A stretch of DNA of 64,000 nt from Candidatus Zhuqueibacterota bacterium (lineage in GTDB: Bacteria; Zhuqueibacterota; Zhuqueibacteria; Oceanimicrobiales; Oceanimicrobiaceae), in assembly GCA_029261995.1 (NCBI GenBank), contig JAJDAF010000061.1:278219-342218 (forward strand), given 5' to 3'. Every line of letters begins with the position of its first letter. The stretch's first letter is position 1. This document shows positions 27,201 through 36,011 of this stretch, in pieces. The notes under the pieces were generated by a model that searched no databases, was not told where the DNA came from, and saw nothing but the letters and a program-made list of their open reading frames with translations. Position numbers and translations under genes: made by a program.

Positions 27201-27348
27201 AGGCCGTGAGCAGTCCTTCCTCAATATTGCTATTGCCGTCGCGCTCGCTCCAGTCGCCGAGATAGCGGTAGCCAAGCTCGTCGCGGAACAAGACAATTAC
27301 TCGGTTCTGCGTTGCCCGCTCTGGTTTGCCGATATCACTCACGATCAA
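24274..27348 (-). CDS. hsdR: Type I restriction enzyme R subunit (HsdR)
   Basis: 1024 residues, TTG start with GGGGA upstream. The N-terminal nuclease domain carries DIVLYVNGIAVAVLELKNS, with the ELK of a PD-(D/E)XK site. The SF2 helicase motor has HTQGSGKSIVM (Walker A) and VFVDECHRTQ (motif II). The C-terminal helical region mediates assembly with HsdM. HsdR translocates DNA and cuts non-modified DNA at a distance. Full family length. Confidence 0.95.
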   Translation of the reverse strand: MIVSDIGKPERATQNRVIVLFRDELGYRYLGDWSERDGNSNIEEGLLTAYLTKCRCTPAQISVALHKLSTEADNHSRKLYGNNQAVYNLLRYGVPVKIEAGKVTETVHLINWQEPEQNDFAIAEEVTLKGNHERRPDIVLYVNGIAVAVLELKNSRVSIGDGIRQNLSNQQPEFNEWFFSTVQFIFAGNDSEGLQYGAIKTEEKYFLKWKEDEQDDSRYKLDKYLLKMCRKDRLIELMHDFVLFDSGVKKLPRAHQYFGVKAAQTHARDKKGGIIWHTQGSGKSIVMVLLAKWILENNPNARVAIITDRDELDKQIERVFADAGEAIKRTSSGRDLMNLLGQARPRLLCSLVHKFGRRDIDDFDAFVRELEAQASPTLGEVFVFVDECHRTQSGKLHRVMKAMMPNAIFIGFSGTPLLAKDKKTSLEVFGGYIHTYKFSEGVEDGVILDLVYEARDIDQRLGSEDKIDAWFEAKTKGLNDWQKDELKNHWGTMKNVLSSRSRMDRVVSDVVFDFSVKRRLSSERGNALLVASSIYDACKYFTLFQKTPFKGKCAVVTSYNPLTRDVTLEETGANTETDKQFIYTTYSELLEEVEATPDKTKTETYEEWAKALFTKEPVNMKLLVVVDKLLTGFDAPPCTYLYIDKSMQDHGLFQAICRVNRLDGEDKDFGYVVDYKDLFPKVENAIAVYTSELDHGDEGSAPEVLLQDRLKKGKVRLDNALETLALLCEPVEPPKGELEHIHYFCGNTEIPADLQEREPQRVALYKATVALMRAYANIADELEAAGYGAADIIRIKHQLKHYLNVREIIRKASGETLDLKAYEADMRHLIDTYIEADEPRKISPFDSMGLVELIVKTGIASAIAKQLGGLKGNRNAIAETIENNVRRRIIKEHLNDPAYYERMSALLDEIIAARKAKAIEYEEYLKRIAELARKVEVGLAEDTPEPLKNSPALRALYNNLNKVGGTPTLELAVKIDAAVKRVRPDGWRGVQAREQVIKAALYEILQEEADVERLFLIIKAQGEY

Positions 27349-27381
27349 GTGTTCCCCAGCAATTTGCGCTTCTCAATCGGT

Positions 27382-29340
27382 TCATGCTTCGACATTGCCC
27401 AGGATCTCCGCTTCTACATACCCCTTGAATGTCTCCACGCTGGTGAAAAACCGAAAACCGGCTTGGCTTGCAATGGCCAGTGTTTCGTTCCCTTCATTCA
27501 GCAGGACCGCTACCGGCTGGCTAAGCTCCTCCTGGATACCGTTGGGCCACGCCAGGTCGAACACCGCCATTTGCATGCCTGATTCCGAATCGGCAAAGTC
27601 ATAGGCCAGTTCCCCACGGGGAAGGCGCCGCTCTGCAATCCAATCATTCAAGGCTTCCAGTTCCGTCTCTTCTTCTTCGCTGGATATCCCGCTGCCTATT
27701 GCTGCCGGCATCGTGGCTAGCGGGCCTGCGCTCGCCGCCAGCCAACGGGTTTCCCCGTGCAGCAACTCTTCCATACGCAGATTGATCTCAGTGGTCAGCA
27801 GTACCTTGCGTGCCTCCAGGAAAGCCGGGAAATTCTCAATCTTCCACAACTCTGGATCCTGCGGGATCCACTGTGAGGCCAACGCGCCGGGGTACTCCTT
27901 CTCCACCTTGGGAAAGTAGACTTCCGGAAGATCATCGCGGATGACCAGGTTGGAGTCCTTGGTAAGAAAGCAAAAGTTGGCCAGCGCGTTCACCTCTGGA
28001 CGCCGAAAATCGTATTCGCTCTTGTAGAGCTGCGCCTTCGGGAATATGTGGTGTACCTCCAGCCGGTTCATTTTACCCAGCAGGTGCGCCTTCAGCGCCA
28101 GACCCGTCCCCCAGTCACGCGCCTCACCCATCCGCGTCAGCAGGTAAAGCACGGGATAGAAACGGGCACCCAAGCTCCACCCGGTAAAGTGGTTCGGCTC
28201 CACGCGCATCCCCCCGTGCCAGAGGCGGAACTGCTCCAGAAGTTTATCGAGCCCCCCATCAACTCCCTCCAGTGCCTCCAGGTCTTTATCGATGTAGGAC
28301 TCCGTTGACCCGGAAAAACGCCCCCACATGCCTGCCTGCAAGAACCAAAACAGGAGCTTGTCCCGCTCCTGCTCATTCAGATGCCCATTTCGTTTGTCGA
28401 GGTAGCGCACCATTACGGGCACGCCGTAGCGCCCGAAAAAGACCCTGTCATGGTCCAGACCTAAACGTCCACCAATCATGTTCAGGCAGGCCTCGATGTA
28501 CTTCGTCGCCCGCGCCAGTCCATCGCGTATCTCATCTGCGCTCTTGTCATGTAAATACTGAAACTTGGCCTCTCCGGTCAGCACCGTATTAACTGATCTC
28601 AACAGCCAATCGAGGTCGAAGTGGTACCCCGTCGCCTCCCATTCCTTGAGCTTGGCCTTCATGGTGTCCCGACCTTGCGGCCAGTCCGCACAGATCCTAG
28701 CCAGGGCGAGGTCACCCTTGGAGAGCTTCGTGCCGCCGCTGTTTACGCGGTTAAAAATGTCTACTACAACATCCAGCGTCTTGTCGGTACCGGTGACTTC
28801 TTCTTCGTGGAGCTCAATCTCGGTGATGCCGAGCAGCCGGGCAATCCGCCCTGAATACTTGACGGCCTTGGCTCCAATTGCCGGATTCTCTGCCAACCTC
28901 TCAACAAGGTCTTCATGCCCAATCTGGCCCTTGCTCATCAGTTCCGTGACATCGATCCAAAGCGGATCCTCCCGCATCTTCACTGGCTGATAAAACGCGA
29001 AGGTCTCAGTGTCCAAATGGAAACGCAGCCCGGTAAAAGCGTGCGCATTACCATCAAAGAATTTCGGAGGGTTGCCGCGCGCCACACCGTATAGAGATGT
29101 CATGCGTTGCTGACCGTCTAGCAGCAGTTTCACAATGCCGGCTGCCAACTGTCCGTCACCACGATGGGCAGCCGTACTCGATTCCGTAGACCAGACCAAC
29201 AGGCCGCCGACCGGGTGTCGCCGGTAAAGCGAGTCAAACAGTCCGCGTACCTGGTCCCTGTTCCAGACGTAGCCCCGCTGGAACTCCGGTAAGGCTATGT
29301 GGCCGCTGTCGATGTGGTCAAGGACGGTAGAAATTTTCAT
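27382..29340 (-). CDS. DUF262/HNH (GmrSD-like) protein inside the hsd operon
   Basis: 652 residues. The N-terminus IALPEFQRGYVWNRDQVRGL and LLLDGQQRMTSLYG are the DUF262 (ParB-like NTPase) signature. LEVHHIFPKAQLYKSEYDF, at about 400-420, is an HNH-type nuclease site as in DUF1524/GmrSD proteins. GmrSD enzymes are nucleotide-dependent restriction factors that cut modified phage DNA. The start overlaps the hsdS stop (ATGA). Its place between hsdS and hsdR suggests joint expression so that methylation and modified-DNA restriction are combined. Confidence 0.85.
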   Translation of the reverse strand: MKISTVLDHIDSGHIALPEFQRGYVWNRDQVRGLFDSLYRRHPVGGLLVWSTESSTAAHRGDGQLAAGIVKLLLDGQQRMTSLYGVARGNPPKFFDGNAHAFTGLRFHLDTETFAFYQPVKMREDPLWIDVTELMSKGQIGHEDLVERLAENPAIGAKAVKYSGRIARLLGITEIELHEEEVTGTDKTLDVVVDIFNRVNSGGTKLSKGDLALARICADWPQGRDTMKAKLKEWEATGYHFDLDWLLRSVNTVLTGEAKFQYLHDKSADEIRDGLARATKYIEACLNMIGGRLGLDHDRVFFGRYGVPVMVRYLDKRNGHLNEQERDKLLFWFLQAGMWGRFSGSTESYIDKDLEALEGVDGGLDKLLEQFRLWHGGMRVEPNHFTGWSLGARFYPVLYLLTRMGEARDWGTGLALKAHLLGKMNRLEVHHIFPKAQLYKSEYDFRRPEVNALANFCFLTKDSNLVIRDDLPEVYFPKVEKEYPGALASQWIPQDPELWKIENFPAFLEARKVLLTTEINLRMEELLHGETRWLAASAGPLATMPAAIGSGISSEEEETELEALNDWIAERRLPRGELAYDFADSESGMQMAVFDLAWPNGIQEELSQPVAVLLNEGNETLAIASQAGFRFFTSVETFKGYVEAEILGNVEA

Positions 29341-30599
29341 GCGAGTCGAATCCTTCCGGTTAGTAGTTCCTGCATCATGCCCTGCTTGAGTTGGCGGGCT
29401 TTGGCGAGCTTGGTCTCAAGTGCGGCGATCTCCGCGTCCATATCAATCAACGCCTCGGCGATAGCTTTTTGCTCCGCTCTGGTGGGCGGGAGAGGGATTT
29501 GAAATCTATTCAAATCTCGACTGGTGATTTGATTAATTGTCGCGCCGAGGACTTCATTTATCTGACGTTGGATGACTTGGGACTCAAACTGAAGGCGCAC
29601 AAACTGATTCTGTTCTGACCGAAAAACAGACATGAAGGCGCCGAACGCACTGCCAGCTGTCTGCCCGTCAATCACTGCACATTTCCCAATAAGTCGACGG
29701 CTACCATTTCGAACGCAGATGAGGATGTCATTTTCTCTAGTGATGGCACGATCCGGCACGTCCATTTCAACAAAAACATTGTCCACGAAAGCAAGTCTCC
29801 CGTTTTGAATGTTTGATGCTCGTAGAACGAGGGTACCAGAGTCTTGAACATCCGCTGGAGAGTATGTGAGGCCTATCAGAGCTTCTCCTAAAGAGGCCAT
29901 AGCGCGGACTTCCCAATCATCAGGAATCACTCCCACCTCGGTCTGCTTGTAGCCGGGCTTAGTTTCAAACCCCGGCAGGCGCTTCTTGCCGGTGAGCAAT
30001 TCCTGCATGGCGCCTTGTTTAAGCTGGCGTTTCTTGGCGATGAGTTGCTCCAGGGATTCGATAAGGGCATCCGCATCGCTCAACGCCCCGGCGATGGCTT
30101 CTTGTTCGGCTTTGGTGGGCGGCAGGGGAATCGCCGTTGCGGAAAACGCATTCTTATTGACGATTGGCACAGCCTGTTCTCCAGCAAGTGCCTTGATCTT
30201 GGGTCCAACAGCAGAGACTGAGTAGTAGAGGTAGTCGGACAAGACGTCTTCAGATGGTAGGATTGCATTGATCTGTTGATTAGATGTCAGTGTCTCTGAT
30301 GCGATTCCACATTTTCCGATGGTTGAGCCGATGCAGACAAACAACACCGAGCCCTTTGGAAATTGCCGCGAGATAGAGAAGCCTCTCTTGGAGAGCATCT
30401 TCTCCGTTCGAGAGATGTGTTTGGTAAGACCCATATCGACCGGACTGACGAACAGGAAGTCGTTACCATAGTTTGCAGGCTCCCTAGTAGGCGGAGTGTT
30501 TCCTGTCGCGACTGGCGAGATGCTGCCCAGAGGCCTGGCCTCCCAATCCCCGGGAATCACCCCCACTTCGGTCTGCTTGTAGCCGGACCTCACTTCCAT
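29337..30599 (-). CDS. hsdS: Type I restriction specificity subunit (HsdS)
   Basis: 420 residues from ATG 30599 (MEVRSGYKQTEVG), 10 bases inside the hsdM 3' end; the longer frame to 30776 overlaps hsdM and is rejected. Two target-recognition domains, each introduced by KQTEVGVIPGDWE / KQTEVGVIPDDWE, are followed by conserved coiled coils ending KKRQLKQGAMQELLTGKKRL and ARQLKQGMMQELLTGRIRL. The near-identical internal repeats are typical of HsdS, which sets the bipartite DNA target. Confidence 0.95.
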   Translation of the reverse strand: MEVRSGYKQTEVGVIPGDWEARPLGSISPVATGNTPPTREPANYGNDFLFVSPVDMGLTKHISRTEKMLSKRGFSISRQFPKGSVLFVCIGSTIGKCGIASETLTSNQQINAILPSEDVLSDYLYYSVSAVGPKIKALAGEQAVPIVNKNAFSATAIPLPPTKAEQEAIAGALSDADALIESLEQLIAKKRQLKQGAMQELLTGKKRLPGFETKPGYKQTEVGVIPDDWEVRAMASLGEALIGLTYSPADVQDSGTLVLRASNIQNGRLAFVDNVFVEMDVPDRAITRENDILICVRNGSRRLIGKCAVIDGQTAGSAFGAFMSVFRSEQNQFVRLQFESQVIQRQINEVLGATINQITSRDLNRFQIPLPPTRAEQKAIAEALIDMDAEIAALETKLAKARQLKQGMMQELLTGRIRLA

Positions 30600-32995
30600 G
30601 AGAACCCCATCCTTTCCAGGTGGCGGTTCACCTTGGCCTCCAGCTCCGCCACGCGGTCGGCCATCTGCGGTAGCGGCGCATCGTAGCGTTCGGCCAATTC
30701 CTTCACGCGCTGGGTGAGCTGCTGGCTCACGCGGTCCATCTCGCCGTGAATGGCGGCATCGAGCGCTGCGAGCCATTTGTCGTCCACCACCAGCGTCTTG
30801 ATCTCGGCCTCCGTGAGCTTCAGATATTGGGCGTAGGCCTTGGCATCGAGCGCGGTCTCGGCCTGCTTGAGGCGCTTCTTGAGGTCGGCCGCCTCATTGT
30901 TGAGCTTCAGCCACGCCTCCAGCTCACTCCTTTCTTCCATCATCAACTCGCCACTCTCAACTTTCAGCTCCTTCAGTCGTGCAACGATTGCTGCCCTGTT
31001 CACCTTGTCGAGTTCGGCGAACGCCCCGTCCTCGCCGCCGTGTTCTTCCTCCATCTCGGTGAGGCGGGCGGTGATACCCTCCAACTCGGCGGCGAGCTGC
31101 TCGATGGCCGCCTGCTCCCTGGCAAAGGTGCGGGCGACGACCAGGGCCTTGAGGATGAGGTCGCAGGTCCAGCCCTTGTCCTTCTCCTTGCCCTTTTTGT
31201 CCTTCTCGATGATGCGGCTGGTCTCGGCCTGCCAGCCATCAGCGGCGATCAGATAGCAGTCGTCCTGCATGACCTCGGCCCAGTAGTCCATCAGGTGCTG
31301 ATAAATGTCGTAGGCGTCGATGAGCGCTTTGCCTGCGTAATGGGCGAGTAGGCCTTCGGCCAGCTCCGCGATGATCTCCTTAGGGTGGCAGCCGGCCTGC
31401 AAAGCCTTGAGCGTGGCGCCGCTCTTCTGCCGCCACGCGGCGAAATGGGCATTCATACCAGCGACGAAGGCGACGAACTCGGGATGCTCGTAAATAGCGG
31501 ACTTGATGGCCGACTTGTCCACGGCGAGATCGTAGTAGCCCGGGCGGTTTTCCTTGAACAAGCTGTGCCGGAGCTGCGGGCAGACGTCCCAGTAGCGCTG
31601 CAGCGCCTCGATATCGGCAACGGGGATGCCGCCCTGCAAATGGCCTGCGATATCCTGCAGGTCTTCGGGCGTCTGGCTGTCGATGTAGCGCGGCAGGTTC
31701 AGGTTGAACTCGTTCTTCTCGATCTCCGCCAAGGGGACCATGCGCGCATATTTCGCGACCTCGAGCCGCTTGTTGAAGACGTCCACGATCTTGTGGATAT
31801 CCATGTCGCGCAGGCGATTCTTGGGGCCGTCCTTCATCAAGCCGCCGCTGGCATCAACCATGAAGATGCCCTTGCGGGCGTGGGCCTCCGCCTTGTCGAT
31901 GACCACGATGCAGGCCGGGATGCCGGTGCCGAAGAACAGGTTGGCGGGCAGGCCGATGATGCCCTTGATGTAGCCCTTGCGCACCAGAGCCCGGCGGATA
32001 TCGGCCTCGGCATTGCCGCGGAACAGCACGCCGTGCGGCAGGATGCAGGCACCCTTGCCGGTGCTCTTGAGCGAGCGCACGATATGCAGCAGGTAGGCGT
32101 AGTCGCCCTGCTTGCCGGGCGGCGTACCAAACGGCTGGAAGCGCTCGAAGGGGTCGTTCAGCGGATCGAGGCCAGTGCTCCAGCGCTTGTCGGAAAAAGG
32201 TGGATTGGCGACAACGTAGTCGAAAGTCTTGAGGGCGTCGCCCTCTTTGAAATTCGGATCGGTCAGCGTGTTGCCCTGCACGATCAGCGCGGTCGGGTTG
32301 TCGTGCAGGATCATGTTCATCCGTGCCAGGCCGCTGGTGGCGGAGTCTTTTTCCTGCCCGTAGAGCGTGACGGCGGTGCCGGCCTCGTCGGCCACCTTTA
32401 AGAGCAGCGAACCGGAGCCGCAGGTGGGGTCGTAGACGGTGGTGGCAGCACTGGTCTTCGCGTTACGGATGCCGCTGATCTGTGCTATGATGCGGCTGAC
32501 CTCAGCCGGGGTGTAGAACTGGCCCTTGCTCTTGCCACTCTGGGTGGCGAAATGCCGCATCAGGTATTCGTAGGCGTCGCCGAGAATGTCGTCGCCCTCG
32601 GCGCGATTTTTTGAGAAGTCCAGCGCCGGGTTCTCGAAGATGGCGATCAGATTGGTGAGCCGATCCACCATCTCCTTGCCGCTGCCGAGCTTGGCGGCGT
32701 CGTTGAAGTCGGGGAAGGATGAGAGTTTATTGGCGTTGACCAGCGGCGCGATGATCTTCTTGTTGATCTGGTCGCCAATGTCGCTCTTGCCTTTGAGCGC
32801 AACCATGTCCTTGAAGCTTGCGCCGGGCGGGATCGTGATCGGCGCGTAGTGCTGGCCGGCATATTTATCGCTGACGTACTTGATGAACAGCAGCACGAGG
32901 ACGTAATCCTTGTACTGACTGGCATCCATGCCGCCGCGCAGTTCGTCACAGCTTTGCCAGATAGAGCTATAAAGTTCGGACTTCTTCAGGGCCAT
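30590..32995 (-). CDS. hsdM: Type I DNA methyltransferase subunit (HsdM)
   Basis: 801 residues with GGAGAAAC ahead of ATG 32995. N-terminal HsdM helical domain, SAM-binding DPTCGSGSLL and catalytic NPPFSDKRW (the NPPF motif of adenine-N6 methyltransferases). A long C-terminal helical/coiled-coil region (from about 560) makes it longer than the classical 500-residue HsdM. It is the first gene of the hsdM-hsdS-DUF262-hsdR-YgjP operon. Confidence 0.95.
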   Translation of the reverse strand: MALKKSELYSSIWQSCDELRGGMDASQYKDYVLVLLFIKYVSDKYAGQHYAPITIPPGASFKDMVALKGKSDIGDQINKKIIAPLVNANKLSSFPDFNDAAKLGSGKEMVDRLTNLIAIFENPALDFSKNRAEGDDILGDAYEYLMRHFATQSGKSKGQFYTPAEVSRIIAQISGIRNAKTSAATTVYDPTCGSGSLLLKVADEAGTAVTLYGQEKDSATSGLARMNMILHDNPTALIVQGNTLTDPNFKEGDALKTFDYVVANPPFSDKRWSTGLDPLNDPFERFQPFGTPPGKQGDYAYLLHIVRSLKSTGKGACILPHGVLFRGNAEADIRRALVRKGYIKGIIGLPANLFFGTGIPACIVVIDKAEAHARKGIFMVDASGGLMKDGPKNRLRDMDIHKIVDVFNKRLEVAKYARMVPLAEIEKNEFNLNLPRYIDSQTPEDLQDIAGHLQGGIPVADIEALQRYWDVCPQLRHSLFKENRPGYYDLAVDKSAIKSAIYEHPEFVAFVAGMNAHFAAWRQKSGATLKALQAGCHPKEIIAELAEGLLAHYAGKALIDAYDIYQHLMDYWAEVMQDDCYLIAADGWQAETSRIIEKDKKGKEKDKGWTCDLILKALVVARTFAREQAAIEQLAAELEGITARLTEMEEEHGGEDGAFAELDKVNRAAIVARLKELKVESGELMMEERSELEAWLKLNNEAADLKKRLKQAETALDAKAYAQYLKLTEAEIKTLVVDDKWLAALDAAIHGEMDRVSQQLTQRVKELAERYDAPLPQMADRVAELEAKVNRHLERMGFSWK

Positions 32996-33601
32996 TCGTC
33001 AGTTTCTCCAGGTGTCGAGCATCGCATATCCGTCGTCAGCGATCATGGCACGATAGGCCTCGAATGCGACGTTGTGCCTACAAGGGCTACGCCTGCTGCT
33101 TCTGTCGTGGATAATCAATAGGAGTCTGCATCCTCCGCCGCCGGAATTCGGCTGGTCACAAGTCGTTGATAGGAGACGGTACAAAGAATGACAAGAAGAT
33201 AAAGAATCTTTGGGACATGTCAAACGGAAAATTGCGACCTTGGGACATGCTCAGGGCCAAAGATCAAGGCCTTCGGCCCGTTGCTCCGTGCAATAGAGCT
33301 TTCTCACTGTTCACAGATGAAGATCACGTCGCAAACAGCGCGCGATAACATCTCTTGCGGCCGCCAGTCGACCTGTGAGACAGCATGCAATTGCGAGGTT
33401 CCACGATTCTTGTTTCAGCCAAATTCAAACAAATAAAGTCGAACCGTCACTGGTCTTGCAGCCGATATTTTTGAAGGCCATGCAAGACACAGCTCCAAAT
33501 GTAGGCGTCAACTTTGGTCAACCAGACCGCTGACCGAACTGAGTCTAAGAACAAGACAGATTGATAGAAGCTCTTTTAGAGGATTCTATAATTCACACAA
33601 C
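32996..33601. other. Intergenic region upstream of hsdM
   Basis: About 600 bp with no convincing gene. The hsdM promoter must be here on the minus strand. TTGATA (33561-33566) and TATAAT (33587-33592) lie on the plus strand with a long 20-base spacer and may serve the small plus-strand gene that follows. Confidence 0.4.
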
Positions 33602-33709
33602 TATGACCACCAAAAAACCACAAACATTAAGGTTGACAGAAAGCTACTTGAATGGCGGGACGAACGGTCCCAGAATTGGGAAGACCTCATCGACGGTCTG
33701 CAGACGGTC

Positions 33710-33973
33710 ATGACCAAGAAGAACGACGGCATCTATTGGAAAGAGGAAGTCAAAAATTTCGGTTGGAGAAAACTCAGCGGTCACAAGTACTTCAAGGCGC
33801 AAGAAGGTACAGAGTTTTTGAGACACGTATTGCCGGACACAGACAACTATTTCAACAGACACAATTACCGTAGAGACCTGGCGATTCAAAACCATCATCA
33901 CGACAGTCATCTTGGAGATGAATGGTACTATATCGTCCCGTGTTCGTACTGTACCTACGACCGGAACCACTGA
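33710..33973 (+). CDS. Small unknown protein, possibly longer at its N-terminus
   Basis: 87 residues from ATG 33710, rich in His, Tyr and Trp (HHHDSHLGDEWYYIVPCSYC). The same frame stays open upstream to before 33542 and reads like protein just before the ATG (LLEWRDERSQNWEDLIDGL), so the true product may be about 35 residues longer. An ATG at 33603 is out of frame by one base after a run of six A residues, so a frameshift or slippage is possible. A terminator directly after the stop supports a real plus-strand gene. Function unknown. Confidence 0.5.
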   Translation: MTKKNDGIYWKEEVKNFGWRKLSGHKYFKAQEGTEFLRHVLPDTDNYFNRHNYRRDLAIQNHHHDSHLGDEWYYIVPCSYCTYDRNH

Positions 33974-33985
33974 TTGAAACCAACC

Positions 33986-34018
33986 AAAAAGCCCGCTCTC
34001 AAAAGCGGGTTCTTTTGT
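33986..34018 (+). terminator. Intrinsic terminator after the 87-residue gene
   Basis: CCCGCT (33992-33997) pairs with AGCGGG (34004-34009), preceded by an A run and followed by TTCTTTTG. Confidence 0.8.
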
Positions 34019-34187
34019 TCTCTCCTATTTTGTCCTCAAGGCTATTTTCTGTCATCGAATGACACCAACGTTTGTTCTTTGGGTCAAGCCCCTACAGCCT
34101 CAGAAAAACTTCCACACCCGACGCAACTTCGTTGGGAACCCTTTGAAGCATCTACCTTTCTTAAGATATTAACAACATGAGACTTAT

Positions 34188-34270
34188 GGAGAACCCCTCA
34201 GAAGAACCCCGAAATGCTCGATTCTCCCCACTAGTCAATTGATTAATTGTAGTTTACATCGGGGTTCTCC
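34188..34270. repeat. Nested direct and inverted repeats around GAACCCC
   Basis: GGAGAACCCC (34188-34197) and AGAACCCCGA (34203-34212) both pair with TCGGGGTTCTCC (34259-34270). Between them lies AT-rich CAATTGATTAATTG. The block is non-coding, between a terminator and the ssb gene. It could be an origin, nick region or regulatory structure; sequence alone does not decide. Confidence 0.5.
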
Positions 34271-34327
34271 CACTCAGATAGAGTTTCCTACAGTCAAAGT
34301 TACCAGAAAACCACCACGGACGGTGAC

Positions 34328-34356
34328 AAAAAAAGTGATCGCATAAAATGCGACCA
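34328..34356 (-). terminator. Intrinsic terminator after ssb
   Basis: TGATCGCAT (34336-34344) pairs with ATGCGACCA (34348-34356) with one G-U pair. On the minus strand it is followed by C and seven T residues. It lies 37 bases past the ssb stop. Confidence 0.85.
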
Positions 34357-34393
34357 CATTCATCTGGTGAGATGTTTTGTTTGCCTGACAGGT

Positions 34394-34804
34394 TTATTTG
34401 CTGTCCTGCTTGTCTTCCTCTGGCGGCGGTGCTTTCGTCGGTGGCGGCGCATCCTGGTTATCTCCTTTGCCGTCCAGCATGGTTAACCGCTCGCCGATAA
34501 TCTCGGTCACGTTCCGGATGATGCCATCCGAGTCCTCCCATGACCGGGTCTTTAATCTTCCCTCGATATAGACTTTGCTACCTTTTTTGAGATATTCTCC
34601 AGCGACTTTTGCAAGTTGCCGCCAGAGGACAATCCGGTGCCACTCCACCACGTTGTTTTTGTTTCCCTCGCTGTCTTTGAAAACCTCGTTGGTGGCCAGG
34701 CTCAAAGTAGCGACAGCAACGCCACTTGGCGTTTCCTGTACTCCCGGGTCAGTCCCGAGATTGCCTACAAGGATGACCTTGTTTACTGATCCTTTTCCAG
34801 CCAT
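34394..34804 (-). CDS. ssb: Single-stranded DNA-binding protein
   Basis: 136 residues: OB fold with VNKVILVGNLGTDP, VVEWHRIVLWRQLAKVAGEYLKKGSKVYIEGRL-type core and a Pro-rich tail. The tail ends EEDKQDSK instead of the acidic DDDIPF tip that normally binds replication partners, suggesting a plasmid-type SSB. AGGAG precedes the ATG. It is co-transcribed with the upstream replication-type gene (66-base gap) and closed by its own terminator. Confidence 0.93.
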   Translation of the reverse strand: MAGKGSVNKVILVGNLGTDPGVQETPSGVAVATLSLATNEVFKDSEGNKNNVVEWHRIVLWRQLAKVAGEYLKKGSKVYIEGRLKTRSWEDSDGIIRNVTEIIGERLTMLDGKGDNQDAPPPTKAPPPEEDKQDSK

Positions 34805-34870
34805 AATATGACTCCTTATTTTGTTGCCTAATTGCGACCTTTGTTGGGAACTGTTTCTGTTTTGTTTTGC

Positions 34871-35908
34871 TTAGTCCAAGATGCTGACCAACTGCTCGCC
34901 CTGCACTGGTGTGCGCCAGATGGGACCGAAAAGCTCCAGCAGCGATTCTTGGGTTAACATTCTCTCCACAATGTCCTTACCGGCTTTGGTCCTTCGTCTC
35001 TTTGTGATGCTGATTTGATTCTCTAGGTCCTGCAGCCGGATGAACAAGAATGACCGCAAGCCTTTGCCACGCTCGTCGGTATTTCGTACCAGCTCAATCA
35101 AATTGGCAAATTCATCCTCCTTCATATCGCAAATCGTTAGCACTCGGAAGTTCTTAGGGTTCTTGATGTCTTGCTTCTTCTCTGGCCACCCTTGCCAAAG
35201 TTCATTCTTGTAGAGGTAATAGTAAGCTTCATACTTTTGTCGAACTTTCTTGGCTGTTGCATCTCTGGGATCTTTGGTGGCCCGCGAGCTCCGTTGTAGT
35301 TCCACCAGGAAGTTTCTCACCGTTGGACCTTGGTGCTCCTTCAAGCCGAAAAACCAATCCGGTCTGACGCTGTAGCCTATCGTGTAATAACTGAACCGGC
35401 CATTGCGCTCAACAGGTTTCTCCGCTTCAAATTCTTGTACAAACTGGCGGTCAAGAAGCTCATACGCCAACTCGAGACCATCGTAATTCTCGACCGCTTG
35501 CTGCGTAAGTGCTCGGATTCTGCTGGTGAGAACGGAATGTTTGGCAAAGGGATGATACTCGTTGATGGTGAGCTTCTTGACTTTCACGGCTCGATTGTAG
35601 TGCTGCCGTAGTTTCATCTCACCCTTGCGGCCAGGGAAATAAACACCTTTTTCAGAGCCGCCGATGTATTTGTGGGGCGGAAACCATTTTTCCAGATATT
35701 CCCAATGCCACAATGTTTCAAGGCGGTAATAGAGGGCGCTCAGGTTGCGGCGGAGCAACAGGGCCATGGTGTCAGCGTGCAAATAGTCGTGCCCTTGCTC
35801 TGGGCCATACAGCTTCAGAATTGCCATATCTCGCCTATCGAAGCGCTTGAGCGGCAGACGCTCCCCTACCGGTGGCCTTCGATACTTCGAGCGGCGTTGT
35901 CTGGTCAT
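34871..35908 (-). CDS. Replication-relaxation-type plasmid protein
   Basis: 345 residues. It begins with a basic arm and a winged-helix-like region (FDRRDMAILKLYGPEQG to ALYYRLETLWHWEYLEKW), then a long domain with RPDWFFGLKEHQGPTVRNFLVELQRSS, a pattern of replication-relaxation (Replic_Relax) proteins where D, F and E-x-Q lie in a nuclease-like core. These proteins occur on plasmids and integrated elements near replication genes. A good promoter (35949-35977) lies 41 bases upstream and ssb follows. Family assignment is by eye and moderate. Confidence 0.55.
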   Translation of the reverse strand: MTRQRRSKYRRPPVGERLPLKRFDRRDMAILKLYGPEQGHDYLHADTMALLLRRNLSALYYRLETLWHWEYLEKWFPPHKYIGGSEKGVYFPGRKGEMKLRQHYNRAVKVKKLTINEYHPFAKHSVLTSRIRALTQQAVENYDGLELAYELLDRQFVQEFEAEKPVERNGRFSYYTIGYSVRPDWFFGLKEHQGPTVRNFLVELQRSSRATKDPRDATAKKVRQKYEAYYYLYKNELWQGWPEKKQDIKNPKNFRVLTICDMKEDEFANLIELVRNTDERGKGLRSFLFIRLQDLENQISITKRRRTKAGKDIVERMLTQESLLELFGPIWRTPVQGEQLVSILD

Positions 35909-35948
35909 GGGTTACTGGTTGAAGACTGGTTTTGTGAGACTTGGTTGT

Positions 35949-35977
35949 ATTCTACTACCCCAATGTTGGGACGTCAA
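35949..35977 (-). promoter_or_regulatory. Sigma-70 promoter of the replication gene with an embedded palindrome
   Basis: On the minus strand TTGACG (35972-35977), 17-base spacer, TAGAAT (35949-35954); predicted start near 35942, leader about 34 bases. The spacer contains the perfect palindrome CCCAATGTTGGG... read as CCCAA-N2-TTGGG (35959-35970), a plausible repressor site. Divergent to the promoter at 36012. Confidence 0.65.
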
Positions 35978-36011
35978 GACTATGTCAATAATCAGCATTG
36001 GGCAAGCCATC

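Noticed and set aside
31385-32401. 338-residue plus-strand open frame
   Set aside because: Antisense to hsdM, whose catalytic motifs are intact.
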